From an uncultured Clostridia bacterium (GTDB taxonomy: Bacteria > Bacillota > Clostridia > Saccharofermentanales > Saccharofermentanaceae), in NCBI GenBank assembly GCA_947167045.1, contig CAMVGO010000011.1:1-54429 (forward strand): a DNA stretch of 54,429 nucleotides. The letters run 5' to 3'. The notes below the pieces were generated by a model. It was not told the DNA's origin. It made no database searches and saw nothing but the letters and a program-made list of their open reading frames with translations. The position numbers and the translations under genes were made by a program. The stretch's first letter is position 1. Each line of letters starts with the position of its first letter. Positions 42,371-51,618 of this stretch are shown one piece after another.

Positions 42371-44056
42371 ATGGCAGATAATTCAAAGATTCGTATAGGT
42401 GACCTTCTGGTCCAGGCCGGATATGTTACTGAAGATCAGTTAAAGGAAGCTCTCAATATACAGAAACAGTCAGGCGGAAAGAGAATCGGTCAGGTTCTCA
42501 TTGAGCTTGGTTATGTTTCTGAAGAACAGATGCTTTCTGCACTTGCCAACAGGCTTGGAATAGGACTTATCGACCTCAATTCTTATACCATTGATCCGGA
42601 GACAGTTAAGCTCATTCCGAGACAGATGGCCGAGCAGTATGTAATGCTCCCGATAGGTCAGGAAAACGGCGAAGTCATCCTGGCCGTTAACGACCCGCTC
42701 AATCTCTATGCAATAGAGGATATCAGACAGACCATCGGTATGCCTGTAAGAATCCTCATTGCGCAGGAACATGTACTCAAGAGTGCGATCGATTACCAGT
42801 ATGCAGGCATCAAAGCTCAGCTCGCAGCTGAGAATGCCAATGCGAATACAGCCGGAATAAACATCGACGAGCTTGTCATCGACACCAGTGCAGGCGCTGA
42901 CGATGCTCCTATCATCAACCTCGTAAACTCCCTGCTCGACAAAGCTTTCCAGGATAACGCATCCGATATCCATATCGAACCTTTCGAACAGAACGTAGTC
43001 GTAAGAATGCGTATCGACGGTACTCTCATCGATTACATCACGCTACAGAAGAACGTTCAGGACTCTCTCGTCGCAAGAATCAAGATCATGGGCGAGATGG
43101 ATATCGCCGAGCGCCGTATCCCTCAGGACGGTCACTTCCGTGTAAGGATCCAGGGACAGATCGTTAACGTGCGTGTCAATGTCATCCCTACTGTTTTCGG
43201 CGAGAAGGTTGTTATGCGTCTCATCATGTCGGCAGTTCATATTGACAACAACCAGACTTTCGGTATGACACCCGATAACTATAAGAAGTTCCTTGCCATG
43301 CTCATGTCCCCTAACGGCTTGATATATATTACGGGGCCTACGGGTTCAGGTAAGTCAACCACGCTTTATATGGCACTTGAGTCTTTGTCACAGAAGCCGA
43401 TCAACATCAGTACGATCGAAGACCCTGTCGAAAAGAACCTCCCGAGACTTAATCAGGTTCAGGTACATCCGCAGGCAGGTCTTACATTCGAGATCGGCCT
43501 CAGAGCTCTCATGCGTCAGGACCCTGACGTCATAATGGTCGGTGAGACCCGTGACGCGGAGACGGCTTCCATCTCCATCAGAGCGGCAGTTACAGGCCAC
43601 CTGGTATTATCCACATTGCACACGAACGACGCTGCATCCACGATTGTCAGACTCGTCGATATCGGTGCAGAGCCTTACATGCTCTCATCCGCTTTGGTAG
43701 GCGTTGTCGCTCAGAGACTCATGCGTAAGGTATGCCCTTACTGCTCACGTCCCGATCAGCTTACCGAGAGACAAATCGAGTTCGTAGGCCACGACATCCC
43801 AACTGCCCGCAAAGCTGTTGGATGCAGCCAGTGCCATGGTTCAGGCTATCTCGGACGTACGGCCATTCATGAGGTTCTTGTTGTTGATAAGGCTATCCGT
43901 AAGATGATTACATCCGGCGCTGAGGCCGAAGATATGAAGGCCTTTGCAGTTGAACATCAGAACATGCAGACCCTGAAGCAGGCAGCTATCTCACTCGTTG
44001 AACAGGGCATTACGACCTTCGAAGAACTCGAGCGTGTCGCCTACTATGACGACTGA
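42371..44056 (+). CDS. pilB: Type IV pilus extension ATPase
   Basis: 561 residues. An N-terminal tandem of MshEN-like motifs (RIGDLLVQAGYVTEDQL and RIGQVLIELGYVSEEQM), known in relatives to bind cyclic di-GMP, precedes the hexameric GspE/PilB motor: Walker A GPTGSGKSTTLY, Asp box STIEDPVE, Walker B DPDVIMVGETRDAETA, His box VLSTLHTNDA, and a tetra-Cys zinc site CPYCS...CSQCHGSGYLGR. All active residues are intact. No second, PilT-like ATPase lies in the window. Confidence 0.95.
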   Translation: MADNSKIRIGDLLVQAGYVTEDQLKEALNIQKQSGGKRIGQVLIELGYVSEEQMLSALANRLGIGLIDLNSYTIDPETVKLIPRQMAEQYVMLPIGQENGEVILAVNDPLNLYAIEDIRQTIGMPVRILIAQEHVLKSAIDYQYAGIKAQLAAENANANTAGINIDELVIDTSAGADDAPIINLVNSLLDKAFQDNASDIHIEPFEQNVVVRMRIDGTLIDYITLQKNVQDSLVARIKIMGEMDIAERRIPQDGHFRVRIQGQIVNVRVNVIPTVFGEKVVMRLIMSAVHIDNNQTFGMTPDNYKKFLAMLMSPNGLIYITGPTGSGKSTTLYMALESLSQKPINISTIEDPVEKNLPRLNQVQVHPQAGLTFEIGLRALMRQDPDVIMVGETRDAETASISIRAAVTGHLVLSTLHTNDAASTIVRLVDIGAEPYMLSSALVGVVAQRLMRKVCPYCSRPDQLTERQIEFVGHDIPTARKAVGCSQCHGSGYLGRTAIHEVLVVDKAIRKMITSGAEAEDMKAFAVEHQNMQTLKQAAISLVEQGITTFEELERVAYYDD

Positions 44057-44642
44057 CGTTCCGGGAACTTCCCGTAACTTAATAAAAGATCTTAAGAGCA
44101 TTCCGTCGCCGATGTTTTATATATTTGCGGCGGTTGCTGTTTTTGCGGGATTATTTGTCTGCGGACTCAATATTACAGGTGTCTTCACTACCCTGTTCCT
44201 GTTGCTGCTCGTTGCCTGTGCGGCATCAGACATAAATGCATACATCGTTCCCGACCTTGTCGTGTTATCTGTTGCCGTACTCGGCATCATCAGATATTTC
44301 GTAATGGAGACAGTATCAATAAGTACAGCCGTTCCGCACCTTTGGGGAGCAATATGCGTATCTGTGCCGATGCTGATCATTGCACTCCTGATAAAAGGAG
44401 CTTTTGGCGGCGGAGACATCAAATTGATGGCTGCCGCAGGTCTCTATCTGGGATGGAGACATACTATTGCAGGAGTCGTGATCGCCTCTGTTGCAGCGGG
44501 ACTTTACGTCATTTATCTTATTCTTTTCAAAAAAGCAGGGCTCAAGTCCAAACTGAGACTCGCACCTTTCCTTGCATACGGACTTGGTGCGGCGGCTCTT
44601 TTCGGAGACCTGTTCTCGAGCCTTCTCTTCGGGTGGCTTTAA
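44046..44642 (+). CDS. Minimal prepilin peptidase (A24 domain only)
   Basis: 198 residues, about six membrane spans. Both catalytic aspartates are present: CAASDINAYIVPD and the GxGD-type AFGGGDIKLMAAAGL. The N-terminal methyltransferase/Cys4 domain of full-length PilD is absent, as in TadV/EppA/PilD-minimal forms. ATG 44046 overlaps the pilB stop by 11 bp, implying coupling. It is the complement of the peptidase at 26037, which has the Cys4 domain but lacks the second Asp. Confidence 0.88.
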   Translation: MTTDVPGTSRNLIKDLKSIPSPMFYIFAAVAVFAGLFVCGLNITGVFTTLFLLLLVACAASDINAYIVPDLVVLSVAVLGIIRYFVMETVSISTAVPHLWGAICVSVPMLIIALLIKGAFGGGDIKLMAAAGLYLGWRHTIAGVVIASVAAGLYVIYLILFKKAGLKSKLRLAPFLAYGLGAAALFGDLFSSLLFGWL

Positions 44643-44665
44643 GCCTGTCCTGCTGTCTCAAACCA

Positions 44666-44707
44666 TAAAAACAGGCTCTGTAACAATGTTACAAAGCCCG
44701 ATTTTTA
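44666..44707. terminator. Bidirectional terminator between the pilus and glycosidase units
   Basis: Stem GGCTcTGTAAC/GTTACAaAGCC (44674-44698) with one mismatch and U-tracts on both strands. Confidence 0.8.
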
Positions 44708-44728
44708 GCGGTTTTATAAGGTTTTCGA

Positions 44729-46822
44729 TCAGACGGTGAACTTGAACGCCTTCTTGCCTGTAAGACGCTCTGTGAGACTGTCAGGCTGTCCGAAACCTAC
44801 AAAGATATCTGCCTTTCCTTCTGACAGGAACCTCTCACCTGACTCATTTACGAGCTTGAAACTCTCAGACGATATCGGGATCTCGACAGTGGAGGTCTCT
44901 CCTGCTCCGAGCGTTACTCTGGTGAATCCGACAAGTCTCGTGTTCTTAACTTCCTCGGCGTCATCGACCTTCATGTAGACCTGCAATACTTCAGACACAG
45001 CGATGTCGCCCGTATTGCTTACGGTTGCTTTTATCGTAAGGCCTTCAGCCCTGGGATCGTCTCCCGTATACTCTACAGCTGTGATATCCATCTTACCGTA
45101 TGTGAGACCGTAGCCGAACGGATAGAGGGGCTCTGTCTCGAGATAACGGTATGTTCTGCCCTTCATGGAGTAATCCTCAAAATCAGGAAGATCATTTGTA
45201 TCCTTATAGAATGTTACGGGGAGCTTTCCTGAAGGATTTACCTTGCCGAAGAGAATGTCACCTATAGACTGACCGCCTCTTGCACCCGGATACCATGCCT
45301 GAAGGATGGCTGACGACTTATCGTTGAGAACGGAAAGATCCATGGCAGAACCGGCCATGACTACCGTGATAAAAGGCTTGCCTGATGCAATGACAGTGTC
45401 GATAAGCTTACGCTGCGTCTTGGGGAACAAGAGATCCGGCTTATCACCTGACTTATACATGTTACCCTCGTCGCCTTCCTCGCCTTCGAGATTCTCGTTA
45501 AGACCAATTACAAGAACGACAAGATCCGCTCTGGACATAACTGCCTTTGCCTCTGCGATCCTGTGATAGTCTCTGGAGAGAACGTCAGGCTTTGTAAGGC
45601 TGATATCGCATCCGTCGGAATAGAGGATCCTCATATCGTCTCCTGCGGCGTTTCTGATGCCCTCTAAGGCCGTTATGTACTCGGAAGATGTTCCATAGTA
45701 GTTACCTATAAGGCACGCTCTGGAGTCGGCGTTAGGGCCGATTACGGCTATGACCTTATTCTTGCTCTTATCGATGGGAAGAATACCGTCGTTCTTGAGG
45801 AGAACTATGCTCTCGTCGGATGCTCTCCTTGCGACTGCGACATTCTCCTTCGTCTCGACATCAAGATAAGTAAGTCCGTCAAATTCGGTCTCGTCGAACA
45901 TTCCGAGAATGAATCTCGTTGTAAAGAGCCTTACTGCTGCTGTCCTGATCTCTTCTTCAGTTACGAGCCCCTTATTATAGGCGCTCATGAGATGGATATA
46001 TGTGCATCCGCAGTTAAGATCGCAACCCTTCTTAAGAGCGAGAGCGGCGCTTTCTTCCGCGTTCTTTGTTACCTTGTGACGCTCGTGGAAATCTCTTATG
46101 GCCCAGCAGTCGGAAACGATATGTCCCTTGAAATCCCACTGGTCGCGGATAACGTCCTTAAGATAAGAGTGGCCGCAGCAGGGCTCGCCGTTGGTCCTGT
46201 TATAAGCGCCCATTACAGACTCGACCTTAGCTTCTTTTACGCATGCTTCGAATGCGGGCATATATGTCTCGTAAAGATCCTTGTCCGAGCAAGTGGCATT
46301 GAATTCATGTCTTACGGCCTCAGGTCCCGAGTGGACAACGAAATGCTTCGCGCAGGCTGCGGTCTTCATGTATTCTCCGTCGCCCTGAAGTCCTTCGATG
46401 AAGGGAACTGCAAGTTTTGAGATGAGTACGGGATCTTCACCGTATGTCTCCTGGCCTCTGCCCCACCTGGGATCTCTGAAAAGGTTTACGTTAGGTGACC
46501 AGAATGTAAGTCCCTTATAGATATCACGGTCGTTCTGGGCAGTGTATTCGTTATATTTTGCTCTTCCCTCGTTGCCGCAGACCTCGCCTACTTCTCCGAG
46601 AAGTTCAGTATCGAATGTGGCACCGAGTCCAATTGCCTGAGGGAAGCTCGTAGCCGTACCGGCTCTTGCCACACCATGCAGTGTCTCATTCCACCAGTTG
46701 TATTCGGGTATGCCGAGTCTTTCTATCGCAGGAGAATCGTATCTCAATTGCGAAGCAGCCTCTTCAACAGTCATTTTTGCAACTAATTCTTCAGCTCTCT
46801 TTATAGCTCTTTCTCTGTCCAT
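44729..46822 (-). CDS. Glycoside hydrolase family 3 (beta-glucosidase/beta-xylosidase)
   Basis: 697 residues, cytoplasmic (no signal peptide), hydrolysing terminal beta-linked sugars from oligosaccharides. GH3 N-terminal barrel with FWSPNVNLFRDPRWGRGQETYGEDP, KHFVVHSGPE and the nucleophile Asp in GHIVSDCWAIRDF. The C-terminal sandwich has VLKNDGILPIDKSKNKVIAVIGPNA and AWYPGARGGQSIGDILFGKVNPSGKLP, then a fibronectin-like end (about 600-690). Length normal. The sequence has the look of beta-xylosidase/beta-glucosidase members, but the substrate is not assured. AGGAG before the ATG. Divergent from the AraC regulator. Confidence 0.92.
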   Translation of the reverse strand: MDRERAIKRAEELVAKMTVEEAASQLRYDSPAIERLGIPEYNWWNETLHGVARAGTATSFPQAIGLGATFDTELLGEVGEVCGNEGRAKYNEYTAQNDRDIYKGLTFWSPNVNLFRDPRWGRGQETYGEDPVLISKLAVPFIEGLQGDGEYMKTAACAKHFVVHSGPEAVRHEFNATCSDKDLYETYMPAFEACVKEAKVESVMGAYNRTNGEPCCGHSYLKDVIRDQWDFKGHIVSDCWAIRDFHERHKVTKNAEESAALALKKGCDLNCGCTYIHLMSAYNKGLVTEEEIRTAAVRLFTTRFILGMFDETEFDGLTYLDVETKENVAVARRASDESIVLLKNDGILPIDKSKNKVIAVIGPNADSRACLIGNYYGTSSEYITALEGIRNAAGDDMRILYSDGCDISLTKPDVLSRDYHRIAEAKAVMSRADLVVLVIGLNENLEGEEGDEGNMYKSGDKPDLLFPKTQRKLIDTVIASGKPFITVVMAGSAMDLSVLNDKSSAILQAWYPGARGGQSIGDILFGKVNPSGKLPVTFYKDTNDLPDFEDYSMKGRTYRYLETEPLYPFGYGLTYGKMDITAVEYTGDDPRAEGLTIKATVSNTGDIAVSEVLQVYMKVDDAEEVKNTRLVGFTRVTLGAGETSTVEIPISSESFKLVNESGERFLSEGKADIFVGFGQPDSLTERLTGKKAFKFTV

Positions 46823-47008
46823 GGCAAAATCTCTCCTGTCATTCCGATTTGCTTAAGTAACTATATAATAGATGGTTTCGCTAATCAGTTATATCGTACT
46901 TCTTGCTTAATATTTTACAGATTTTGCTATTTTTGGTCGCATATAGGCTTGAAAATGACTAAATCGGCATTTAAAATTGTAGCATTGACATTTAAGGATG
47001 GGGATTTA
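46823..47008. promoter_or_regulatory. Divergent GH3/AraC promoter region with an operator-like site
   Basis: 186 bp. On the minus strand TATTAT (46867-46872) is a candidate -10 for GH3 without a good -35. The site AGCAAAATCTGT (46918-46929, minus strand) resembles the AGCAAAAAWTGT repeats upstream of the sugar-binding protein gene, in the same orientation to its target; a weaker AGCAAGAAGT lies at 46899-46908. Confidence 0.45.
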
Positions 47009-47941
47009 ATGCAATTTAACGACAATTCAGTACCCGGCAAATATCAACAGCCGATCGGCAGCTTTGCGGGAAGGATCGTAAGCAACGACGTTGAGGAAGT
47101 TGATTTTATTCCGGGATCCAATATGCGTATATGGTACAACAACCGTTCCGAGGACTATCCTGTCCACAGGCACAGTTGTCTTGAGATCACTATTCCGATC
47201 GAAAACTCCTATACGTATATCTTTGATGACAGAACGATAATATTAAAAGAGAAAGAGATCTTATTCGTACCGCCCGACATGCTTCACAAGATCTCGGGGA
47301 CAACAAGGTCCGGCATCAGGTTCATATATCTCTTCAACATTGATTTCCTTAAGGGCTTCTTCGATTACGAAGAGTTCACGAGAGTTCTGCGCGAGCCTCT
47401 CGTAATAACTCCTGAAACACATCCTGACGTTTATAATCTCATACTCGAGAGATTCATGGAGATAAATGATCTTTACTTCTTCTACTCCACTTCGGTAAAA
47501 GAGATATCGATCTTTTCAAAGCTCATGGATGTATTCGGAATGCTCATGAGAAAGGACTATTCCGACAGCCTTGTCGTTCCTCAGAACGATAAGCAGCGCG
47601 AAGTCTATATCAAATTCAAGTCGCTCGCCGAATGGCTCGCGATGCACAGTGCAGAAAACGTATCAATGGATGAGGCCGCAACTCACGTCGGCTATTCCAA
47701 GTTCCATTTCGCACGTCTCTTCAAAGAGTATACCGGCATGACATTCAACGACTATCAGACGACGTTAAAACTCAAGGAAGTTGAAAGGATGCTTGCCGAT
47801 ACCGACCTTCAGATAAGCGATATCGCGTTATCTTGCGGATTCAACAACCTTACTTCGCTGAGCCGATGCTTTAAGAAGCAGTACGGATGCTCCCCTTCCC
47901 AGTTCAGGAACAGGATAAGAAGATCCAAGAAGAAACAGTAA
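47009..47941 (+). CDS. Cupin-AraC family transcriptional regulator
   Basis: About 310 residues. The N-terminal cupin (about 50-150; VHRHSCLEITIPI and ILFVPPDMLHKIS) is a sugar-sensing fold. The C-terminal AraC domain carries ATHVGYSKFHFARLFKEYTG and ISDIALSCGFNNLTSLSRCF with the end GCSPSQFRNRI. ATG 47009 is chosen because AAGGATGGGG precedes it; starts at 46949 (TTG) or 46955 are possible. Lying between the glycosidase and the sugar transporter genes, it is the natural regulator of both. Confidence 0.88.
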   Translation: MQFNDNSVPGKYQQPIGSFAGRIVSNDVEEVDFIPGSNMRIWYNNRSEDYPVHRHSCLEITIPIENSYTYIFDDRTIILKEKEILFVPPDMLHKISGTTRSGIRFIYLFNIDFLKGFFDYEEFTRVLREPLVITPETHPDVYNLILERFMEINDLYFFYSTSVKEISIFSKLMDVFGMLMRKDYSDSLVVPQNDKQREVYIKFKSLAEWLAMHSAENVSMDEAATHVGYSKFHFARLFKEYTGMTFNDYQTTLKLKEVERMLADTDLQISDIALSCGFNNLTSLSRCFKKQYGCSPSQFRNRIRRSKKKQ

Positions 47942-47950
47942 TCTGAAAAA

Positions 47951-47997
47951 CAGCTGTCTCATAAAGATGAAACGCTTCATCTGTGAGGCAGCTTTTA
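47951..47997 (+). terminator. Terminator of the AraC regulator gene
   Basis: Stem AGCTGtCTCA ... TGAGgCAGCT enclosing a second GATGAA/TTCATC stem, then TTTTATT. Confidence 0.7.
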
Positions 47998-48071
47998 TTA
48001 TGCCTTCTTTCACGCTCTATATATTCACGTGTTTCTGCCTTACTCCGACACAAATAAGGAAATCAAAGCAT

Positions 48072-48115
48072 AAAAAAACTGCGTCCTTGGGGAGGCAAAT
48101 GACCAAGGACGCAGT
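48072..48115 (-). terminator. Terminator of the sugar ABC transporter operon
   Basis: Minus strand: perfect 13-bp stem ACTGCGTCCTTGG/CCAAGGACGCAGT followed by TTTTTTTATG, 60 nt after the second permease gene. Confidence 0.92.
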
Positions 48116-48173
48116 GTATCGTTTTAAACTGTCTCAGCCTTAGCTGAGTGCCGTCACATGTACGGGATAAGTC

Positions 48174-49049
48174 TTATGACTTGACACCGCCCAATGCAAC
48201 ACCTTCGACGATGAATCTCGACAGGAAAGCGTATACGACGATAAGCGGAAGGACTGTAACGAGGAGTCCTAAGTAGATAGCACCGTACTCTCTTCTGTAG
48301 ATATCACCATTGAGGAGCTTAACCATAACCGGGATCGTCTTCTTCTCAGTTTCCGTAAGGAGAATGAGAGGCATGAAGAGGTTGTTCCAGCTTGCAACAT
48401 AACCGAAGATGGCCTGTGTTGCGATAGCGGGCTTCATGAGCGGAACAACGATCTGGTTAAAGATTCTGAACTCGCCTGCACCGTCGATTCTGGCAGACTG
48501 TACGATCTCCATTGAGAGGGAAGCCTGCAGATACTGTCTCATAAAGAATACGGTCATAGGAGATGCGATAGCAGGGATTATGAACAAGAAGAGCTTGTTG
48601 GAAAGTCCGAGCTTGTAAACGATCTGTACGAAACCGATTGTTGTAACAGTACCGGGAACCATCATGATACCGACGATCATGTTATTGAAAGCATCTCTCA
48701 GCTTCCACTCATAAGCGGAAATAGCATATGCGGTAAGCGAAGAGAAATATACGTTGAGGATCGTGCTGAGCGTGGAGATGATGAATGAATTCTTAAAACC
48801 TATGAGAGGATGGAATTCCTTATTCGTGATCTCGTTCCAGTTCTTGGCGAGGTTCTGGAAAGGATGTGCAGAAACCATACCAAGCGTGCTCTGCTGAATC
48901 TCGAACGTGCTTCTGAATGAGTTCGTAAACATGATTACGAACGGGAAAAGCGTCATAATTGCGAAGATGACAGATACGATATAGATAACGACCTTAAGTC
49001 CTGTTTCGTTTTTCTTGATTGAAGATTCTTTAATTGCATTATCAGCCAT
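48174..49049 (-). CDS. Sugar ABC transporter permease (MalG type)
   Basis: 291 residues, six spans. The EAA loop, contacting the ATPase, reads SARIDGAGEFRIFNQIVVPLM, as in carbohydrate-uptake CUT1 permeases. Starts 11 nt after the partner permease. No ATPase gene is nearby; CUT1 systems often share one (MsmX-like) encoded elsewhere. Confidence 0.93.
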   Translation of the reverse strand: MADNAIKESSIKKNETGLKVVIYIVSVIFAIMTLFPFVIMFTNSFRSTFEIQQSTLGMVSAHPFQNLAKNWNEITNKEFHPLIGFKNSFIISTLSTILNVYFSSLTAYAISAYEWKLRDAFNNMIVGIMMVPGTVTTIGFVQIVYKLGLSNKLFLFIIPAIASPMTVFFMRQYLQASLSMEIVQSARIDGAGEFRIFNQIVVPLMKPAIATQAIFGYVASWNNLFMPLILLTETEKKTIPVMVKLLNGDIYRREYGAIYLGLLVTVLPLIVVYAFLSRFIVEGVALGGVKS

Positions 49050-49060
49050 ATCTATTCACC

Positions 49061-50101
49061 TCACATACCTTTCTTTAAAGCCTTAAGCTCCTGTTTTCTG
49101 AGCTTCTTAAGCTTTGCTTCATCTTTGTCCCTGAGGACATAGAAGAGGATTGAAGAAAGAATAACGATGACTATGAACATGATAACGCTGGCAGCAGCAG
49201 CCTTGTTATAGAGATATCTGTTATCAAGACCCTGGCTACGTACAAACATGTTCAGTGTCAAAACTGCACCGTTTGCTTTCTTTTCGCCTGCATAGAGCTG
49301 CGGAACGTCGAACATGTTGAGACCACCGATGAGTGATGTAACAAGTACGAACAGGAGGATCTGACGGATACATGGGAGTGTGACCTTAAAGAATGTCTGA
49401 ACTCTGTTTGCACCATCGATCTCAGCAGCTTCGAAGATCTCAGGGCTGATACCGATAACACCTGCAATGAGGTTAACCATCGTATAACCATACCACTGAT
49501 AGAACTGAACGAAAGCAACGATCAATTTAAGAGCTGTACCATTATTGTTGAAGTCGTAAGCTACAGCGATCTTCCAATCGTTAGGACTGGAAAGCATAAG
49601 GTCTTTCTTAACTCCGAAAGCCTTTGCAAGACCGAGAATGATATCATTTACAGCACCCTTAGGATATCCGAACAAGACGTTGAACAGGATAGCGATCGTA
49701 GCTGCTGTGATGATGTTAGGCATATAGAAAAGGATCTTGAAGATACCCTGTCCCTTAACCTTTGATCTTCTGTCTGTGAACCAAGCCGTAAACAAAAGAG
49801 CGAAAGCCATCTGAGGGATAAAGTTGAGTGTCCAGATAAGAACCGTATTCTTAAATGCCTTTTGGAACGTACCGTTACCAAGAACTGCGACAAAGTTGTC
49901 GAACAGCGGCTTAGGACCGCCGACTGCTTCCTCTGACATAATGAAATGCCAATTTGTATTGCCGGCACCGGTAAGATCCGTAAATCCGATCCAGAATGTG
50001 AAAAGGATAGGATAAAGTGTAAATGTCAAAAATGTGAGAATAAACGGAATCGAGAATAAATATCCGTATTTTGAGTAGTTAACAAGTTTTTTGTTTCTCA
50101 T
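49061..50101 (-). CDS. Sugar ABC transporter permease (MalF/UgpA type)
   Basis: 346 residues, six spans, with the EAA loop ISPEIFEAAEIDGANRVQTF. A long insert between the first spans is typical of the MalF side. It follows the binding-protein gene after an intergenic hairpin. Confidence 0.93.
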   Translation of the reverse strand: MRNKKLVNYSKYGYLFSIPFILTFLTFTLYPILFTFWIGFTDLTGAGNTNWHFIMSEEAVGGPKPLFDNFVAVLGNGTFQKAFKNTVLIWTLNFIPQMAFALLFTAWFTDRRSKVKGQGIFKILFYMPNIITAATIAILFNVLFGYPKGAVNDIILGLAKAFGVKKDLMLSSPNDWKIAVAYDFNNNGTALKLIVAFVQFYQWYGYTMVNLIAGVIGISPEIFEAAEIDGANRVQTFFKVTLPCIRQILLFVLVTSLIGGLNMFDVPQLYAGEKKANGAVLTLNMFVRSQGLDNRYLYNKAAAASVIMFIVIVILSSILFYVLRDKDEAKLKKLRKQELKALKKGM

Positions 50102-50120
50102 TACAGCCTCCCCCTAGTTT

Positions 50121-50157
50121 TAAAAAACGGCAGGGTAAATATCTATCTACCCTGCCG
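50121..50157 (-). terminator. Intergenic hairpin (partial terminator) after the binding-protein gene
   Basis: Minus strand: 10-bp stem CGGCAGGGTA/TACCCTGCCG followed by TTTTTTA. Lying between binding-protein and permease genes, it probably lowers permease expression relative to the binding protein. Confidence 0.75.
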
Positions 50158-50184
50158 CCAACAGCATTTAAAGACTAAACACTA

Positions 50185-51618
50185 TTAGAATGCGAATGCA
50201 TCCTTAACGTTGTCTGTGAACTGAGCGATAGCTGCATCTCTATCGAGCTCGCCATTTGCATACTGAGTAGCTGCATCCTTGAAGTAGCCGTTGATAGACT
50301 CGTCATACTGAGTCATAGCCTTACCGGAAGCATTTGCGTTACCAGCGATGAATGCGGGGAAGATGTTCTGATCGCCGCAGAAAGGAAGCTTACCATCAGA
50401 CTTAGCCATAACTACGCCAGATGCAACTGTATCCTTTGCGCCGTTGCCCATGAGGTCGTTAGCCCAGAGATACTGGAGACCTGTCTCGGATGTATCAAGA
50501 GTGATCCACTCGATGAGCTCTGCAACGCCTTCCTTCTGATCTGTGTCCTTGTTAGCAAGAACCCATGTGCCGCCCCAGAAGAAGCCTACCGGAGGAGCGC
50601 AAACTCTCCAGTCACCGTAAGAACCTTCACCAGCTGCTGTGCCGCCGCAGTTACCGATCATTACGTAGTTGATGAGCCAAGCAGGTCCGAAGAAGCAGAA
50701 TACGTTAGAATCTGCCATATCTGCGTACCAAGCCTCAGACCAAGAACCTGTGTCATTGGAAAGACCTTCGTCCTTAAGCTTCTTAGCGATGTCAAGGAAT
50801 GCTTCTCTCTCAGGAGCGATAACAACCTGGTCACCGTTGAGCCAAGCCTGTGTAGCAGACTTCTCACAAACGTTCCACATGTCATCAGCACCAGAAACTA
50901 CAGCATAACCCTTTTCCTTGAGCTTAGCTGCTGCTTCCCAGTACTTATCCCAGTTACCAGAACCTGCGCCAACGATCTTCTCGATCTCAGCCGGATCATC
51001 AGTACCGAAGACATCCTTAGCGATGGATGCTCTGTAGATCATAGCACCACCAGTTGCCTGATAGCCAAGAGCTACAATCTCACCATTGCGGGAACCGATG
51101 TCGATTGTGTAAGGTGCAATCTCTGCTTCCTTTGTCTTAGTATCTACATCGATACCAAGATCCTTGTATGTAGCTGCATACTGGCACATATCACCCTGAG
51201 CATACTTGAGGATGAATGCAGCCTCTGCTGCGTACATATCAGGAGCGGAATCACCACCAGCTGCGAGAGCTGAGTCGATAGCTGTCTGATAAGCACCACC
51301 ATCTGTAGCAACGATTGTGCACTTAACTGTGTACTTCTCGCCGAAAGAAGGGTTGAGCTCAATGTACTTAGCTACCATGTTAGGAATCTCGGCTGTGAAT
51401 GACCAAAGATTGATAACTTCAGAACCTGTACCGTACTGAGGCATTGTCTCCTCTGTCTCACTTTCAGTAGGCTCTACGTCTGCAGTAGTCTCTACCTCGC
51501 CACCGTTTCCGTTGTCTGCAGTTGTCTGAACCGGAGCAGTAGTCTCTGTTGTTGTACAACCAGCTGCAAGAGCTGCGACCATTGCTACAGAAAGAACACT
51601 GGCAATAACCTTTTTCAT
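50185..51618 (-). CDS. Extracellular sugar-binding lipoprotein
   Basis: 477 residues. A lipoprotein signal (about 1-21) with lipobox LAAGC and lipid-modified Cys is followed by a Thr/Glu-rich spacer and a solute-binding protein family 1 domain (EVINLWSFTAEIPNMVAKYI, NWDKYWEAAAKLKEKGYAVV, WVLANKDTDQKEGVAELIEW). Strong AAGGAGG site and a leader with the GNRA hairpin GGACC-GAAA-GGTCC. It captures an oligosaccharide for the two permeases. Ligand unknown; the neighbouring GH3 suggests a beta-linked one. Confidence 0.95.
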   Translation of the reverse strand: MKKVIASVLSVAMVAALAAGCTTTETTAPVQTTADNGNGGEVETTADVEPTESETEETMPQYGTGSEVINLWSFTAEIPNMVAKYIELNPSFGEKYTVKCTIVATDGGAYQTAIDSALAAGGDSAPDMYAAEAAFILKYAQGDMCQYAATYKDLGIDVDTKTKEAEIAPYTIDIGSRNGEIVALGYQATGGAMIYRASIAKDVFGTDDPAEIEKIVGAGSGNWDKYWEAAAKLKEKGYAVVSGADDMWNVCEKSATQAWLNGDQVVIAPEREAFLDIAKKLKDEGLSNDTGSWSEAWYADMADSNVFCFFGPAWLINYVMIGNCGGTAAGEGSYGDWRVCAPPVGFFWGGTWVLANKDTDQKEGVAELIEWITLDTSETGLQYLWANDLMGNGAKDTVASGVVMAKSDGKLPFCGDQNIFPAFIAGNANASGKAMTQYDESINGYFKDAATQYANGELDRDAAIAQFTDNVKDAFAF

